27,260 nt of DNA from CAYSRC01 sp964446385. Lineage in GTDB: Bacteria > Bacillota > Clostridia > Oscillospirales > Ruminococcaceae. A program made the position numbers and the translations under genes. The stretch is from the NCBI GenBank assembly GCA_964446385.1, contig CAYUOH010000016.1, positions 1 through 27,260 on the forward strand. Direction: 5' to 3'. This document shows, in pieces, positions 15,267 through 24,204 of this stretch; the first letter of the stretch is position 1, and each line of letters opens with the position of its first letter. The notes under the pieces were generated by a model. The model saw only the letters and a list, made by a program, of their open reading frames with translations, was not told where the DNA came from and ran no database searches.

Positions 15267-16351
15267 AAAATACATTTGGGAATAGTATTACTGTAACCAT
15301 TTTCGGCGAAAGTCACGGTCCGGCTGTCGGCGTAGTCATCGACGGTTTGACGCCCGGACTTCCCGTTGAGAAGGAAGAAATTGAGAAGATGCTTTCGCGC
15401 CGGCGCCCTTCATCCTCTATTGATACCTCGCGTAAGGAAAACGATCACTTTGAGATCCTCAGCGGAGTATTCAACGGCAATGCCACCGGAACTCCTATAT
15501 GCATAACTATTCCTAATGAAAACACTCGAAGCGGCGATTACAGCTATGGGCTTGCAAGGCCGTCTCACGCGGACTATTCTGCGTTCTGTAAATACAGCGG
15601 TTTTGAAGATTATCGCGGTGGAGGACATTTTTCCGGCAGAATCACAGCAGCTCTTGTAGCTGCGGGAGGGATCCTGCTTCCTGCTCTTGCATCTATGGAC
15701 ATCAGGATCGGCACTCATATTCTTTACTGCGGAGGAATTGAGGATCAATCTTTAAACAGTATTGATGACCTTGATTCGATCGGTGAGTCCTTTCCGACCA
15801 TAGACATCGATGCGGGCAAAAAAATGACTGAAGCAATAATGGATGCACGGGAAAATAATGACAGTATTGGCGGGATCACGCAAACTGCAGTATTCGGGCT
15901 CCCCGCTGGGATCGGAGAACCCTGGTTTGACAGTGTTGAAAGCATGCTTTCCCATGCGCTTTTCAGTATAGGAGGAATCAAGGGCGTTGAGTTCGGGCTT
16001 GGCTTCTCTTTTGCCGAATCGACCGGCAGCCGGTGTAATGACGCCTTCCGAATAGAGAAAAAAGCTGTCAAGACGAGGACTAATAATAACGGCGGAATAA
16101 ACGGAGGCATATCCAATGGTATGCACATAGTTTTTCAATGCGCAGTCAAACCTACTCCGTCGATTTCACAGACGCAGGATACCGTGGATTTCATAAACCA
16201 TGAGAACCGTGAAATAACGATAAACGGGCGACATGATCCGGCAATTATCCGGCGTATCTGTCCTGTTATAGACAGTGTCACGTCCATCGTCATCTGCGAC
16301 CTTCTTGCGCAGCACTATGGCACTGACTTTTTTCTGAAAGGAATTCAGTGA
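15263..16351 (+). CDS. aroC: Chorismate synthase
   Basis: The 362-residue enzyme makes chorismate from EPSP, the last step of the common pathway, using reduced FMN. Signatures are FGESHGPAVG with His18, RPSHADY (99-105) and YRGGGHFSGR (117-126). The ATG overlaps the aroB stop as ATGA, with GGAG upstream. No flavin-reductase domain is fused, so it needs reduced flavin from the anaerobic cytoplasm (monofunctional type). Confidence 0.95.
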   Translation: MKNTFGNSITVTIFGESHGPAVGVVIDGLTPGLPVEKEEIEKMLSRRRPSSSIDTSRKENDHFEILSGVFNGNATGTPICITIPNENTRSGDYSYGLARPSHADYSAFCKYSGFEDYRGGGHFSGRITAALVAAGGILLPALASMDIRIGTHILYCGGIEDQSLNSIDDLDSIGESFPTIDIDAGKKMTEAIMDARENNDSIGGITQTAVFGLPAGIGEPWFDSVESMLSHALFSIGGIKGVEFGLGFSFAESTGSRCNDAFRIEKKAVKTRTNNNGGINGGISNGMHIVFQCAVKPTPSISQTQDTVDFINHENREITINGRHDPAIIRRICPVIDSVTSIVICDLLAQHYGTDFFLKGIQ

Positions 16352-17589
16352 TGGAATACGGACTTTTAGGCGAACATCTAGGACATAGCTATTCCCGAGA
16401 AATTCATGAACAGATCGCAGACTACCGGTATGAGCTGCTCGAGTTTGCTCCCGACCAAATGCCTTCGTTTTTAGCCAAAAGAGAATTTAAGGCAATCAAT
16501 GTGACGATCCCATATAAAGAGGCTGTTATTCCATACCTTGACTGGGTATCGGAAACGGCAAAGCGAATCGGAGCAGTTAACACAATCATAAATCGTAACG
16601 GAAAGCTTTACGGATATAATACTGACTATTCCGGCATGCTGTCACTGATCCGGCATTCCGGCATTGACCTGACGAGGAAGAAAGTACTGATTCTCGGCAC
16701 CGGAGGGACTTCAAAAACTGCGCATGCCGCGGCTGAAACCTTTGACCCCGTATGCATTCTTAATGTCTCGAGAAAATCGAGTCCCAATACAGTTACCTAT
16801 GAGGAGGCAATGTCTAAACATAACGACGCACAGATCATTATCAACACCACTCCTGTCGGGATGTACCCCAATGTCGGAAACAAGCCGATAGATATCTCAG
16901 GTTTTTCAAAACTGTCAGGTATTATTGACGTTATTTATAACCCTTTGAAGACGGAACTTGTTCTGGATGGACTTGCAAGGGGCATAGATGCTGTCGGCGG
17001 TTTATATATGCTTTCGGCTCAGGCTGTACATGCCTCTTCTCTGTTTTTAGATATAAAGCCGGATCAGGCCTTGATTGAACTCGCGTATAATACGGTGCTG
17101 AAAAAGAAAATAAACATTATCCTAACTGGAATGCCAACCTCCGGGAAAACAGCTGTTGGTATGCAGCTTGCCAAGCTTACCGAAAAAAAGTTTGTGGATA
17201 CCGATCAGATAATAGTATCACGAACGGGTATGGCCATCAGTGAATATTTTAAGCGTTTTGGAGAGCCCGCGTTCAGAAAGTTAGAAAGCGAAGTGATTGC
17301 AGAAATATCCTCCCAAAACGGCTGTATTATTGCCACAGGCGGCGGCAGTATCCTGGATCCGAACAATATCCGGGCACTGCGCCGCAACGGAATAATCGTT
17401 TTTTTGGACAAGCCGCTTTCAGAGCTTGTACCTTCAGCTGACCGTCCACTGTCTTCTGACTGGGAAACGATGAAGACTTTATATGAAAATCGATACGGTG
17501 TGTACAAAGCATCCTCTGACCTGCAGATAAACAACTGCGGAACGGTTGAGGAAGGTGCAGAATCCATCATCAAGGAGGTATTGCAGTGA
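16351..17589 (+). CDS. aroE-aroK: Shikimate dehydrogenase-shikimate kinase fusion
   Basis: The 412-residue protein joins two enzymes. Residues 1-250 are AroE: GHSYSREIH shikimate site, NVTIPYK with catalytic Lys56, NTDYSG with Asp92, and NADP-binding GTGGTSKTA (117-125). Residues 252-412 are AroK: Walker A GMPTSGKT (260-267), FVDTD, AFRKLE with Arg309, ATGGGS (328-333) and the LID ADRPLS. Together they reduce 3-dehydroshikimate and phosphorylate the product, consecutive once the intermediate shikimate is released. There is no stop or internal ribosome binding site between the parts, so the fusion is real as sequenced. The aroC stop and this ATG overlap as TGATG; AAGGA lies 8 bases upstream, which favours ATG 16351 over GTG 16348. 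Confidence 0.93.
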   Translation: MEYGLLGEHLGHSYSREIHEQIADYRYELLEFAPDQMPSFLAKREFKAINVTIPYKEAVIPYLDWVSETAKRIGAVNTIINRNGKLYGYNTDYSGMLSLIRHSGIDLTRKKVLILGTGGTSKTAHAAAETFDPVCILNVSRKSSPNTVTYEEAMSKHNDAQIIINTTPVGMYPNVGNKPIDISGFSKLSGIIDVIYNPLKTELVLDGLARGIDAVGGLYMLSAQAVHASSLFLDIKPDQALIELAYNTVLKKKINIILTGMPTSGKTAVGMQLAKLTEKKFVDTDQIIVSRTGMAISEYFKRFGEPAFRKLESEVIAEISSQNGCIIATGGGSILDPNNIRALRRNGIIVFLDKPLSELVPSADRPLSSDWETMKTLYENRYGVYKASSDLQINNCGTVEEGAESIIKEVLQ

Positions 17590-18041
17590 AATTATTAGTC
17601 ATAAACGGGCCCAATATAAATATGCTGGGAATCCGCGAACCTGATATTTACGGTCAAGAAACCTATGACGATCTTGTTCGTTTGGTGAAAGAACACGCTG
17701 TTCATAATGAAATAGACGTGGATTTATATCAGTCAAACCATGAAGGCGACCTGGTCGACGCCATACAGAAAGCTTACTTTTCCCACACAGACGGGATAAT
17801 TATCAATCCAGGTGCGTATACACATACAAGTATCGCACTTCTGGATGCCGTAAAGAGTGTCAGTATACCGACAGTTGAAGTACATATAAGCGACGTTGAC
17901 GCAAGAGAATCGTTCAGGCAGATCAGCTACATAGGTTTGTCTGCAGTAAAGACAATTAAGGGACAGGGTCTGAACGGATATTGTAAGGCCATGGATTTCT
18001 TAGTCAAGTATATCGGAGAAAAAAATGACAGTAATAATTGA
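17586..18041 (+). CDS. aroQ: 3-dehydroquinate dehydratase, type II
   Basis: The 151-residue enzyme dehydrates 3-dehydroquinate to 3-dehydroshikimate. It is clearly the type II (AroQ) dodecameric form: NGPNINMLGIREPDIYG with catalytic Tyr22, QSNHEGDLVDAI, NPGAYTHTS, and EVHISDVDARE with His100. GTG start at 17586 overlaps the aroEK stop (GTGA), with a strong AGGAGGT just before it. Order and overlaps show translational coupling in the operon. Confidence 0.95.
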   Translation: MKLLVINGPNINMLGIREPDIYGQETYDDLVRLVKEHAVHNEIDVDLYQSNHEGDLVDAIQKAYFSHTDGIIINPGAYTHTSIALLDAVKSVSIPTVEVHISDVDARESFRQISYIGLSAVKTIKGQGLNGYCKAMDFLVKYIGEKNDSNN

Positions 18042-19236
18042 GCCCGGACGGGCAGATGGATCTGTTTCAGCACCTCCATCCAAGAGCTTCTCGCACAGGA
18101 TGCTTATCGCTGCAGCTCTTGCTGACGGCGAAAGTCGGATCCATAACATTGCCTTAAGTGAAGATGTTATGGCAACACTTGACTGCATTTCTGCTCTTGG
18201 AGCTGCCACAGAAATATTCGGAAATACAATCGTTGTCTGCGGTGCGGAGAAGGTCAGAAGAGATACATTGGAGCTGCAGTGCAGAGAAAGCGGCAGCACG
18301 CTTAGATTTCTCCTTCCTGTTTCTCTTTTATTCGGTGCCACAGCTATTTTTTCGGGAACTGAGCGTCTGGTTGAGCGAGGAGTCGGGGTATATGAAACAC
18401 TTTTTAATAGTAAAGGTGTTACTCTCGAAAAAAGAGACACCGGTATCTCGGTAAGGGGTACCCTGTCCTCGGGAGATTACTGTCTTCCGGGAAATGTCAG
18501 CAGCCAGTATATCAGCGGGCTTATGTTTGCGCTTCCGCTTCTTCACGGAGACAGCAGGATAGAGGTGATTCCACCCGTAGAAAGCCGTGCATATATAGAT
18601 ATCACAATGGAAGTACTGAGACAATTCAGTATTGTGATTACCGAAGAAACCCCAAACTGTTTCTACGTCCCGGGTGATCAGTCATATAAACCGGTTGATA
18701 TTTCTGTCGAAGGTGACTGGTCAAATGCAGCTTTTCTGCTTGCGTTGAACAGTCTGGGCGGAAATGTCTCTGTATCCGGTTTGAACGCAATAAGCATTCA
18801 GGGAGACAAGGTATTTGCTGAACATGTAAAATCGCTGGATATTCCAGGCACACTCATTGATCTTTCCGGCTGTCCCGATCTCGGGCCAATCCTCTTTGCA
18901 CTTGCGGCAGCAAAGAGTGGAGCCGTGTTTACCGGTACGAGCAGGTTAAGATTAAAAGAAAGTGATCGCGCTGCGGCTATGGCTGAAGAACTGAGAAAAT
19001 TCGGTGCAGAGATGGTCCTATTTGAAAATCAGGCGGTGATACACAACTCCGGATTAAAAAAACCGTCAAAAACGCTGTTCGGGCATAATGACCACCGTAT
19101 CGTTATGTCTTTAGCGGTTCTGTGTTCAGTAATCGGCGGCGAAATAGAAGGCGCGGAAGCTGTCAGAAAAAGCTTCCCTGACTTCTTTGATATTCTCGAA
19201 GAACTGGGGGTGAATATTTCTTATGAAGTTGAATGA
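18025..19236 (+). CDS. aroA: 3-phosphoshikimate 1-carboxyvinyltransferase (EPSP synthase)
   Basis: The 403-residue enzyme joins phosphoenolpyruvate to shikimate 3-phosphate. It has APPSKSFSHR (Lys20, Arg25), ESGSTLRFLLP (88-98), a central SSQYISG and SRAYID, LKESDRAAAMAEELRKFGA and DHRIVMS near the C-terminus. At the glyphosate-sensitive loop, the usual GNAGTAMRP reads RESGSTLRF, so the Pro101 equivalent is Phe; this is a divergent clostridial EPSPS form and sensitivity should not be assumed. ATG 18025 lies inside the end of aroQ (17-bp overlap), with GGAG before it. Confidence 0.94.
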   Translation: MTVIIEPGRADGSVSAPPSKSFSHRMLIAAALADGESRIHNIALSEDVMATLDCISALGAATEIFGNTIVVCGAEKVRRDTLELQCRESGSTLRFLLPVSLLFGATAIFSGTERLVERGVGVYETLFNSKGVTLEKRDTGISVRGTLSSGDYCLPGNVSSQYISGLMFALPLLHGDSRIEVIPPVESRAYIDITMEVLRQFSIVITEETPNCFYVPGDQSYKPVDISVEGDWSNAAFLLALNSLGGNVSVSGLNAISIQGDKVFAEHVKSLDIPGTLIDLSGCPDLGPILFALAAAKSGAVFTGTSRLRLKESDRAAAMAEELRKFGAEMVLFENQAVIHNSGLKKPSKTLFGHNDHRIVMSLAVLCSVIGGEIEGAEAVRKSFPDFFDILEELGVNISYEVE

Positions 19237-20092
19237 AAACACAAAAATACTTATCGTAGGACTTGGCCAGATTGGCGGCTGCTATGCGCAGGCTCTCTCA
19301 GAAAAGGGATTTGAACTCGGAGCTTTGGATATTGACCCTGAAGCAATAACTTTCGCGTTGGAAAATGAGTGGATCAAGACCGGAAAATGCAATATTGACG
19401 GAGATTATATCAGAGGATTTGATCTGATCGTTTTTGCACTTTATCCTCATTTATTTTTGAAATGGATTGAAGATAACCAGCATTTAATTAGGGCTGGGAC
19501 ACTATTAACTGATGTGACCGGAGTTAAGGAGCAGATCGTATACAAGGTTCAGGAAATACTTCGTCCGGACATCGAATATATAGGAGCGCATCCTATGGCA
19601 GGCCGTGAAACAGTCGGTATCTGGACTGCTAATAAAAATGTATTTAAAAACGCGAATTATATTGTCACACCGACAGCAAGAAATACAGATGAAGCAATTG
19701 AAACATGCAAAGAACTTGGATACGTTCTGGGCTTTAAGAAAGTCTCACTTCTTTCACCCGAAGTCCATGACGAGATGATCGGCTTTCTGTCTCAGCTGAC
19801 ACACTGCATCGCAGTATCACTGATGCTGTGCAGTGATTCGGAAGAGCTTGCAGATTATACCGGAGATTCCTTCAGAGATCTCACTCGCATTGCGAAGATC
19901 AATGATGAAATTTGGAGCGAACTGTTTCTGTTGAATAAAGATAACCTACTTCGCGAAATGGACTCTTTTACAGAAAACTTCAGTAGACTCAGAGATGCTG
20001 TTTCCCAGAATAACAGGGATGAGCTTCGCAGCTATATGAGAATCTCATCAGAAAGAAGAAAATGGTTTGATAAAGGGAGAGAACAAGCGTGA
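19223..20092 (+). CDS. tyrA: Prephenate dehydrogenase
   Basis: The 289-residue protein is the TyrA dehydrogenase core without chorismate mutase or ACT domain. It has the dinucleotide fold VGLGQIGG (12-19) with Asp36 region, DVTGVK, GAHPMAGRE of the prephenate site, HDEMIGFLSQLTH and GDSFRDLTRIA. It oxidises prephenate to 4-hydroxyphenylpyruvate for tyrosine. Arogenate use cannot be excluded from sequence. The start lies 14 bases inside the aroA end, with GGGGTGA upstream, and the stop overlaps the next start as GTGA. Confidence 0.93.
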   Translation: MKLNENTKILIVGLGQIGGCYAQALSEKGFELGALDIDPEAITFALENEWIKTGKCNIDGDYIRGFDLIVFALYPHLFLKWIEDNQHLIRAGTLLTDVTGVKEQIVYKVQEILRPDIEYIGAHPMAGRETVGIWTANKNVFKNANYIVTPTARNTDEAIETCKELGYVLGFKKVSLLSPEVHDEMIGFLSQLTHCIAVSLMLCSDSEELADYTGDSFRDLTRIAKINDEIWSELFLLNKDNLLREMDSFTENFSRLRDAVSQNNRDELRSYMRISSERRKWFDKGREQA

Positions 20093-21117
20093 ACATAGAA
20101 TTAAAACGCAGAATGCCGACACCTCAGGCAATAAAGGATATGTACCCTATATCCCGCGACTCAGTACAGAAGAAAAAAGAAACAGATACACAGCTTAAGG
20201 AGATCCTTTGCGGACAGTCAGACAAACTTCTCCTGGTCATCGGTCCCTGCTCGGCAGACCGAGAGGACTCTGTCCTCGAATTTATTCACAGACTTCGGGA
20301 TGTTCAGGAAAAAGTTAAGGATAGGATCCTCATAATTCCCAGGATCTATACCAATAAACCCAGAACTACCGGAAGCGGCTACAAAGGTATGCTGCATCAA
20401 CCCGATCCGAACGCCTCACCGGATATGCTGAAAGGCCTTACAGCAATCAGACGTCTGCATATGCGAGCCATTGAAGAAACAGGCTTTTCCTGCTCTGATG
20501 AGATGCTGTATCCGGAAAATCATCAGTATCTTTCCGATCTTCTCTCCTACGTTGCGGTTGGTGCCAGATCGGTCGAAGACCAGTTTCACAGGCTCGTTGC
20601 CAGCAGTCTGGATATTCCGGTTGGAATGAAGAATCCGACAAGCGGAGATCTGGCGGTAATGATGAATTCCATTACAGCCGCTCAGCATCCACATTCCTTC
20701 GTATATTCAGGCTGGGAGGCGAAAAGCCAAGGCAATCCCCTTGCACATGCAATACTGCGCGGTGCTGTCAATCAGTACGGCGGGTCGATTCCGAACTATC
20801 ACTATGAAGACCTTCTTCGCATGTATGATCTGTATGAAGAAAGCGGACTTAAAAATCCCGCTGTCATCGTCGACACGAATCATTCAAACTCCGGTAAGCA
20901 GTGGACAGAGCAGCCGAGGATTGCAAAAGAGGTTATGCACAGTATGCGGCACTCTACCAATCTCCACCGGATGATCAGGGGTTTCATGATTGAGTCTTAT
21001 CTTGTTGACGGCAATCAGGAGTCCGACGGATGTACCTACGGTCAGTCAATTACAGACCCATGCCTGGGTTGGGAAAAAACCGAGCAGTTAATTTATGAAC
21101 TTGCGGATCTGGTGTAA
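20089..21117 (+). CDS. aroF: DAHP synthase, type I-alpha (AroFGH class)
   Basis: The 342-residue enzyme condenses phosphoenolpyruvate and erythrose 4-phosphate, the committed first step. Family marks are IGPCSAD (51-57), KPRTTGSGYKG, GARSVEDQFHR, PVGMKNPTSGD and DTNHSNSGK, including the metal-binding Cys54 and histidines. No ACT or chorismate-mutase extension is fused. The isozyme-specific inhibitor (Phe, Tyr or Trp) cannot be read. GTG start overlaps the tyrA stop (GTGA), with GGGAG upstream. It is the last gene, followed by a strong terminator, so the pathway-entry enzyme is encoded furthest from the attenuator. Confidence 0.94.
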   Translation: MNIELKRRMPTPQAIKDMYPISRDSVQKKKETDTQLKEILCGQSDKLLLVIGPCSADREDSVLEFIHRLRDVQEKVKDRILIIPRIYTNKPRTTGSGYKGMLHQPDPNASPDMLKGLTAIRRLHMRAIEETGFSCSDEMLYPENHQYLSDLLSYVAVGARSVEDQFHRLVASSLDIPVGMKNPTSGDLAVMMNSITAAQHPHSFVYSGWEAKSQGNPLAHAILRGAVNQYGGSIPNYHYEDLLRMYDLYEESGLKNPAVIVDTNHSNSGKQWTEQPRIAKEVMHSMRHSTNLHRMIRGFMIESYLVDGNQESDGCTYGQSITDPCLGWEKTEQLIYELADLV

Positions 21118-21144
21118 TTCCCAAAAATCATTTACTCTAAATGA

Positions 21145-21181
21145 ATAACCCACCCCGCGACATTGTCGCGGGGTGGGTTAT
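21145..21181. terminator. GC-rich 17-bp-stem terminator between aro operon and trkH
   Basis: 21145-21161 and 21165-21181 pair as a perfect 17-bp stem with an ATT loop. It lies between the convergent aroF and trkH genes and likely ends both; T-runs are weak on either side. Confidence 0.8.
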
Positions 21182-21207
21182 CGTTTGCTTATCTCACATC
21201 TTGAGTA

Positions 21208-22749
21208 TCATGTTCTTTTCCATGTTTTACGATTGAACAAAATCAGCACAGGTAATATCTCCAGACGTCCGATCATCATCGTAAATGTCAAAATGATCTT
21301 TGAGAATTCGCTGTATCTTACATAGCTTGAATACGGACCTACCGCTTCGATAGCCGGGCCGACATTGGAGATACAGGCCAACGTTGCAGAAAAATTTGAG
21401 AAGAATGCGTGTTTTACTTCGTATGTTCCCGCATCAGACATTATTGTTACTATCTCTCCGTTTACCGGATCGAAAGAGAGCAAGAATATCGCTCCAAATA
21501 ATATAAAGAAATATAAAGTGATAAAGGCGAATACGTCATTGATCGTCTTCTCTTCAAGGCTCTTTCCTTCGAATTTTACCTTGGGTACATATCGGGGATT
21601 TATAAGCTTTCTGATATGGATTAAAGAGCCCTTTACAGCTATGACAATTCTCGACACTTTAATTCCGCCCGCGGTTGAACCCGCCATCGCACCGATAAAC
21701 ATAACAATAACAAGCGTAGTAATGGCGAGATTTGGCCAAACGTGATAGTCTGTGGTGGTAAATCCTGCCGTTGTCATCAGCGTAACCACTTGGAATAACG
21801 AATGGCGGAAGGATTCCTCTAAGTTGTACACTTGCGGGAAATCTTCAAAACGCCACACGAGACTAGTAAATACAACGGCAACTGCCGAGAATGCAATAAG
21901 AAAATAACTCCTTAACTCTTCGCTTCTAAATACTTCCTTTACTTTACCGATCAGTAACAAATAATATAAGCTGAAATTGACTCCGAACAGGAGGAGGAAT
22001 ACGGCCATTACATATTGAGAGAATGGGTGGAACATCGCCATACTGCCGGGTATAAATCCAAATCCACCCGTACCTGCACATCCAAAAGTAGCAAGTAAGC
22101 TGAAAAAGAATTGCTCATCTTCATATCCCGGAATTGGCTTGTCAAGCATAAGAATTATAACTTCAGCTATCGTCATCCCAAGATAGATAAGATACAGTAT
22201 TCTTGCAGTTACCTTCATCTTGGATACTATCTTACCGACTTGCGGCCCGGGACTCTCCGCACGAAGCAAGTACATTGACGAACCTTCGTTACTTTCGGGA
22301 ATAAAGATCAGCACGAACACAAGGATTCCCATACCGCCGATCCAATGCGAGAAGCTTCTCCAAAAGAGAATGGAATGTGATATAGATGTGATATCGGGAA
22401 TGATACTTGCTCCTGTCGTGGTAAACCCTGACATAATTTCAAAACAGGCATCAATGTAGTTTGGGACGTCACCACCGATAACAAACGGGATCGCGCCGAA
22501 CAACGTCATGATAATCCAAACCATAGCCGTGAGCGCAAAGCCTTCCTTCTGATAAAGCGTATCGCGCCTAGCCTTGGGGACCTGCAATAAATAACCTATT
22601 AGAGCAATAGCTAAAATCGGGATAAAAAATGCTAATTTATGCTTTAGGTCTTCTTTGTAGATGAAGCTCACGAGAAGTGGAGCGAGCATCAATATACTCT
22701 CAAGGATTAAAATTTTACCGAGTATATTACCGAGTTTCTTATAATTCAT
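21208..22749 (-). CDS. trkH: TrkH-type potassium uptake channel subunit
   Basis: The 513-residue membrane protein has about ten hydrophobic segments and the four pore loops of the SKT family: SGFTTTGAS (selectivity loop 1), CAGTGGFG, TTAGFTTTD and SNVGPAIEAVG. These are K+-selectivity filters in the Trk/Ktr transporters. It pairs with the TrkA subunit encoded just upstream, 12 bases away, and would import K+ in response to nucleotide-bound TrkA. The ATG follows AAGGCGG. No odd features were seen. Confidence 0.95.
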   Translation of the reverse strand: MNYKKLGNILGKILILESILMLAPLLVSFIYKEDLKHKLAFFIPILAIALIGYLLQVPKARRDTLYQKEGFALTAMVWIIMTLFGAIPFVIGGDVPNYIDACFEIMSGFTTTGASIIPDITSISHSILFWRSFSHWIGGMGILVFVLIFIPESNEGSSMYLLRAESPGPQVGKIVSKMKVTARILYLIYLGMTIAEVIILMLDKPIPGYEDEQFFFSLLATFGCAGTGGFGFIPGSMAMFHPFSQYVMAVFLLLFGVNFSLYYLLLIGKVKEVFRSEELRSYFLIAFSAVAVVFTSLVWRFEDFPQVYNLEESFRHSLFQVVTLMTTAGFTTTDYHVWPNLAITTLVIVMFIGAMAGSTAGGIKVSRIVIAVKGSLIHIRKLINPRYVPKVKFEGKSLEEKTINDVFAFITLYFFILFGAIFLLSFDPVNGEIVTIMSDAGTYEVKHAFFSNFSATLACISNVGPAIEAVGPYSSYVRYSEFSKIILTFTMMIGRLEILPVLILFNRKTWKRT

Positions 22750-22761
22750 GGATATTCCGCC

Positions 22762-24114
22762 TTACTCGAAAATATCGGTCAGATCATCAAAACTTTTATG
22801 CGTAGTAACAACGATAACATTGTCTCCAAGTTGAATCGTCGTGTTGCCATCCGGAACGATGATCTGCGTTCCCCGAATAATGCACGCAATGAGGCAGTTA
22901 TCCTTGAATTTAAGTTCTCGCAAAGGCTTGTCGTATATTTCTTCCTGTCTTTTTGCTAGAAAATTAAGTGCTTCAACTTGATTGTTTACCAAGCGGTAAA
23001 GCGTAAGCACGTTACTGCCTACTGAGTTATTAAGAGCACGAACATAGCTGATGATACGATCTGCTACAACATCCTTGGGAGATATGTTGTTGATCCCAAG
23101 TTCGAAGATCATAGGATAGAGGTCGTCGTTCTTGACCTTCGCAATCGTTTTCTTGACCTTCATTTTATTGGCGAACATAGAAACGATTATGTTTTCTTCG
23201 TCAATGTCGGTCAATGCTACAAAAGCATCTATAGCTTCGATGCCTTCCTCTATAAGAAGATCGTGCTGTGTTCCGTTCCCATTAATTACGGTCACAAGCG
23301 GAAGAGTATCTGCAAGCTCTTCAGCGGTAGCTTTGTTGCTCTCAATAAGCTTTACGTCGTATTTATTTTTTGAAAGCTCATCAGCAAGGTAATATCCTAT
23401 CTTGCTGCCGCCGACAATCATAGTGTTTTTCAGCGGTGATTTTCCGATGTGTATTTCCGTGAGAAAATCCCGCAGATTTCTCGCATCCGATGTGAAATGG
23501 ATTTTGTCGCCTTCCCTGATCTCAAAATCACCGGAGGGGATAATTACCTCATTTCCTCTTTGGACAGCGCAGATAAGGACTTTTGTATGCAGCTTTCTGA
23601 CGATGGATTTCAGTGAATCTCCGATGAGAGTGCAACCTTTTTCCACGACGATCTCAACAAGCAAGACTCTTCCGCCGGCGAACCTCTCCACCTTTGCAAT
23701 CTCCGGTAGGTTGATAAGATTGAATATTTCAGACGCCGTATCCTTTTCCGGATTGACGATCATTGAGATTCCGAGTTCATCCTTCATTGCATGTATTTGA
23801 CGACTGTATTCAGGATTTCTTACACGGGCTATAGTATTCTTTACACCGAGCTTCTTTGCCACAAGGCAGGCAAATACGTTGAGCTCGTCGCTGTATGTAA
23901 GAACGATAACCACGTCTGCGTCCTTAACTCCTGCCTCTCTCTGAATATCAAGTGAAGCACCGTTCCCGACCACGCCTTGCACATCGTATTTTTCTATCAG
24001 ACTTTCGACTTTATCTTTGTTTCCATCAATAATTGTAATTGTATGTTCTTCTCCTGACAGGCTTTGCAGTATGGCCTTTCCTATCGCTCCAAGGCCAATG
24101 ATAACGATCTTCAT
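22762..24114 (-). CDS. trkA: TrkA potassium uptake regulatory subunit
   Basis: The 450-residue protein has two RCK units in tandem, each an NAD-binding domain plus a ligand-binding RCK_C domain. The first is VIIGLGAIGKA (4-14); the second is MIVGGSKIGYY (232-242), with partly altered glycines. This is the full-length TrkA form (about 450 residues), rather than the half-size KtrA. It sits on the cytoplasmic face of TrkH and gates it by NAD(H)/ATP. The ATG follows AGGGGTG. It precedes trkH on the same strand, so the pair forms one operon. No c-di-AMP riboswitch was recognised upstream. Confidence 0.94.
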   Translation of the reverse strand: MKIVIIGLGAIGKAILQSLSGEEHTITIIDGNKDKVESLIEKYDVQGVVGNGASLDIQREAGVKDADVVIVLTYSDELNVFACLVAKKLGVKNTIARVRNPEYSRQIHAMKDELGISMIVNPEKDTASEIFNLINLPEIAKVERFAGGRVLLVEIVVEKGCTLIGDSLKSIVRKLHTKVLICAVQRGNEVIIPSGDFEIREGDKIHFTSDARNLRDFLTEIHIGKSPLKNTMIVGGSKIGYYLADELSKNKYDVKLIESNKATAEELADTLPLVTVINGNGTQHDLLIEEGIEAIDAFVALTDIDEENIIVSMFANKMKVKKTIAKVKNDDLYPMIFELGINNISPKDVVADRIISYVRALNNSVGSNVLTLYRLVNNQVEALNFLAKRQEEIYDKPLRELKFKDNCLIACIIRGTQIIVPDGNTTIQLGDNVIVVTTHKSFDDLTDIFE

Positions 24115-24204
24115 GGTTGTTACACCCCTAAAGTATTAGTGGATTAATTTGATATAATTGTGCATCTATACAGCAGCATTACTCTGTAATGTGGTTCAGT
24201 TTAT

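Noticed and set aside
24115..24204. c-di-AMP (ydaO) or other riboswitch before trkA
   Set aside because: The gap is only 90 bases and shows none of the conserved ydaO blocks; only a small CATTAC/GTAATG hairpin is seen.
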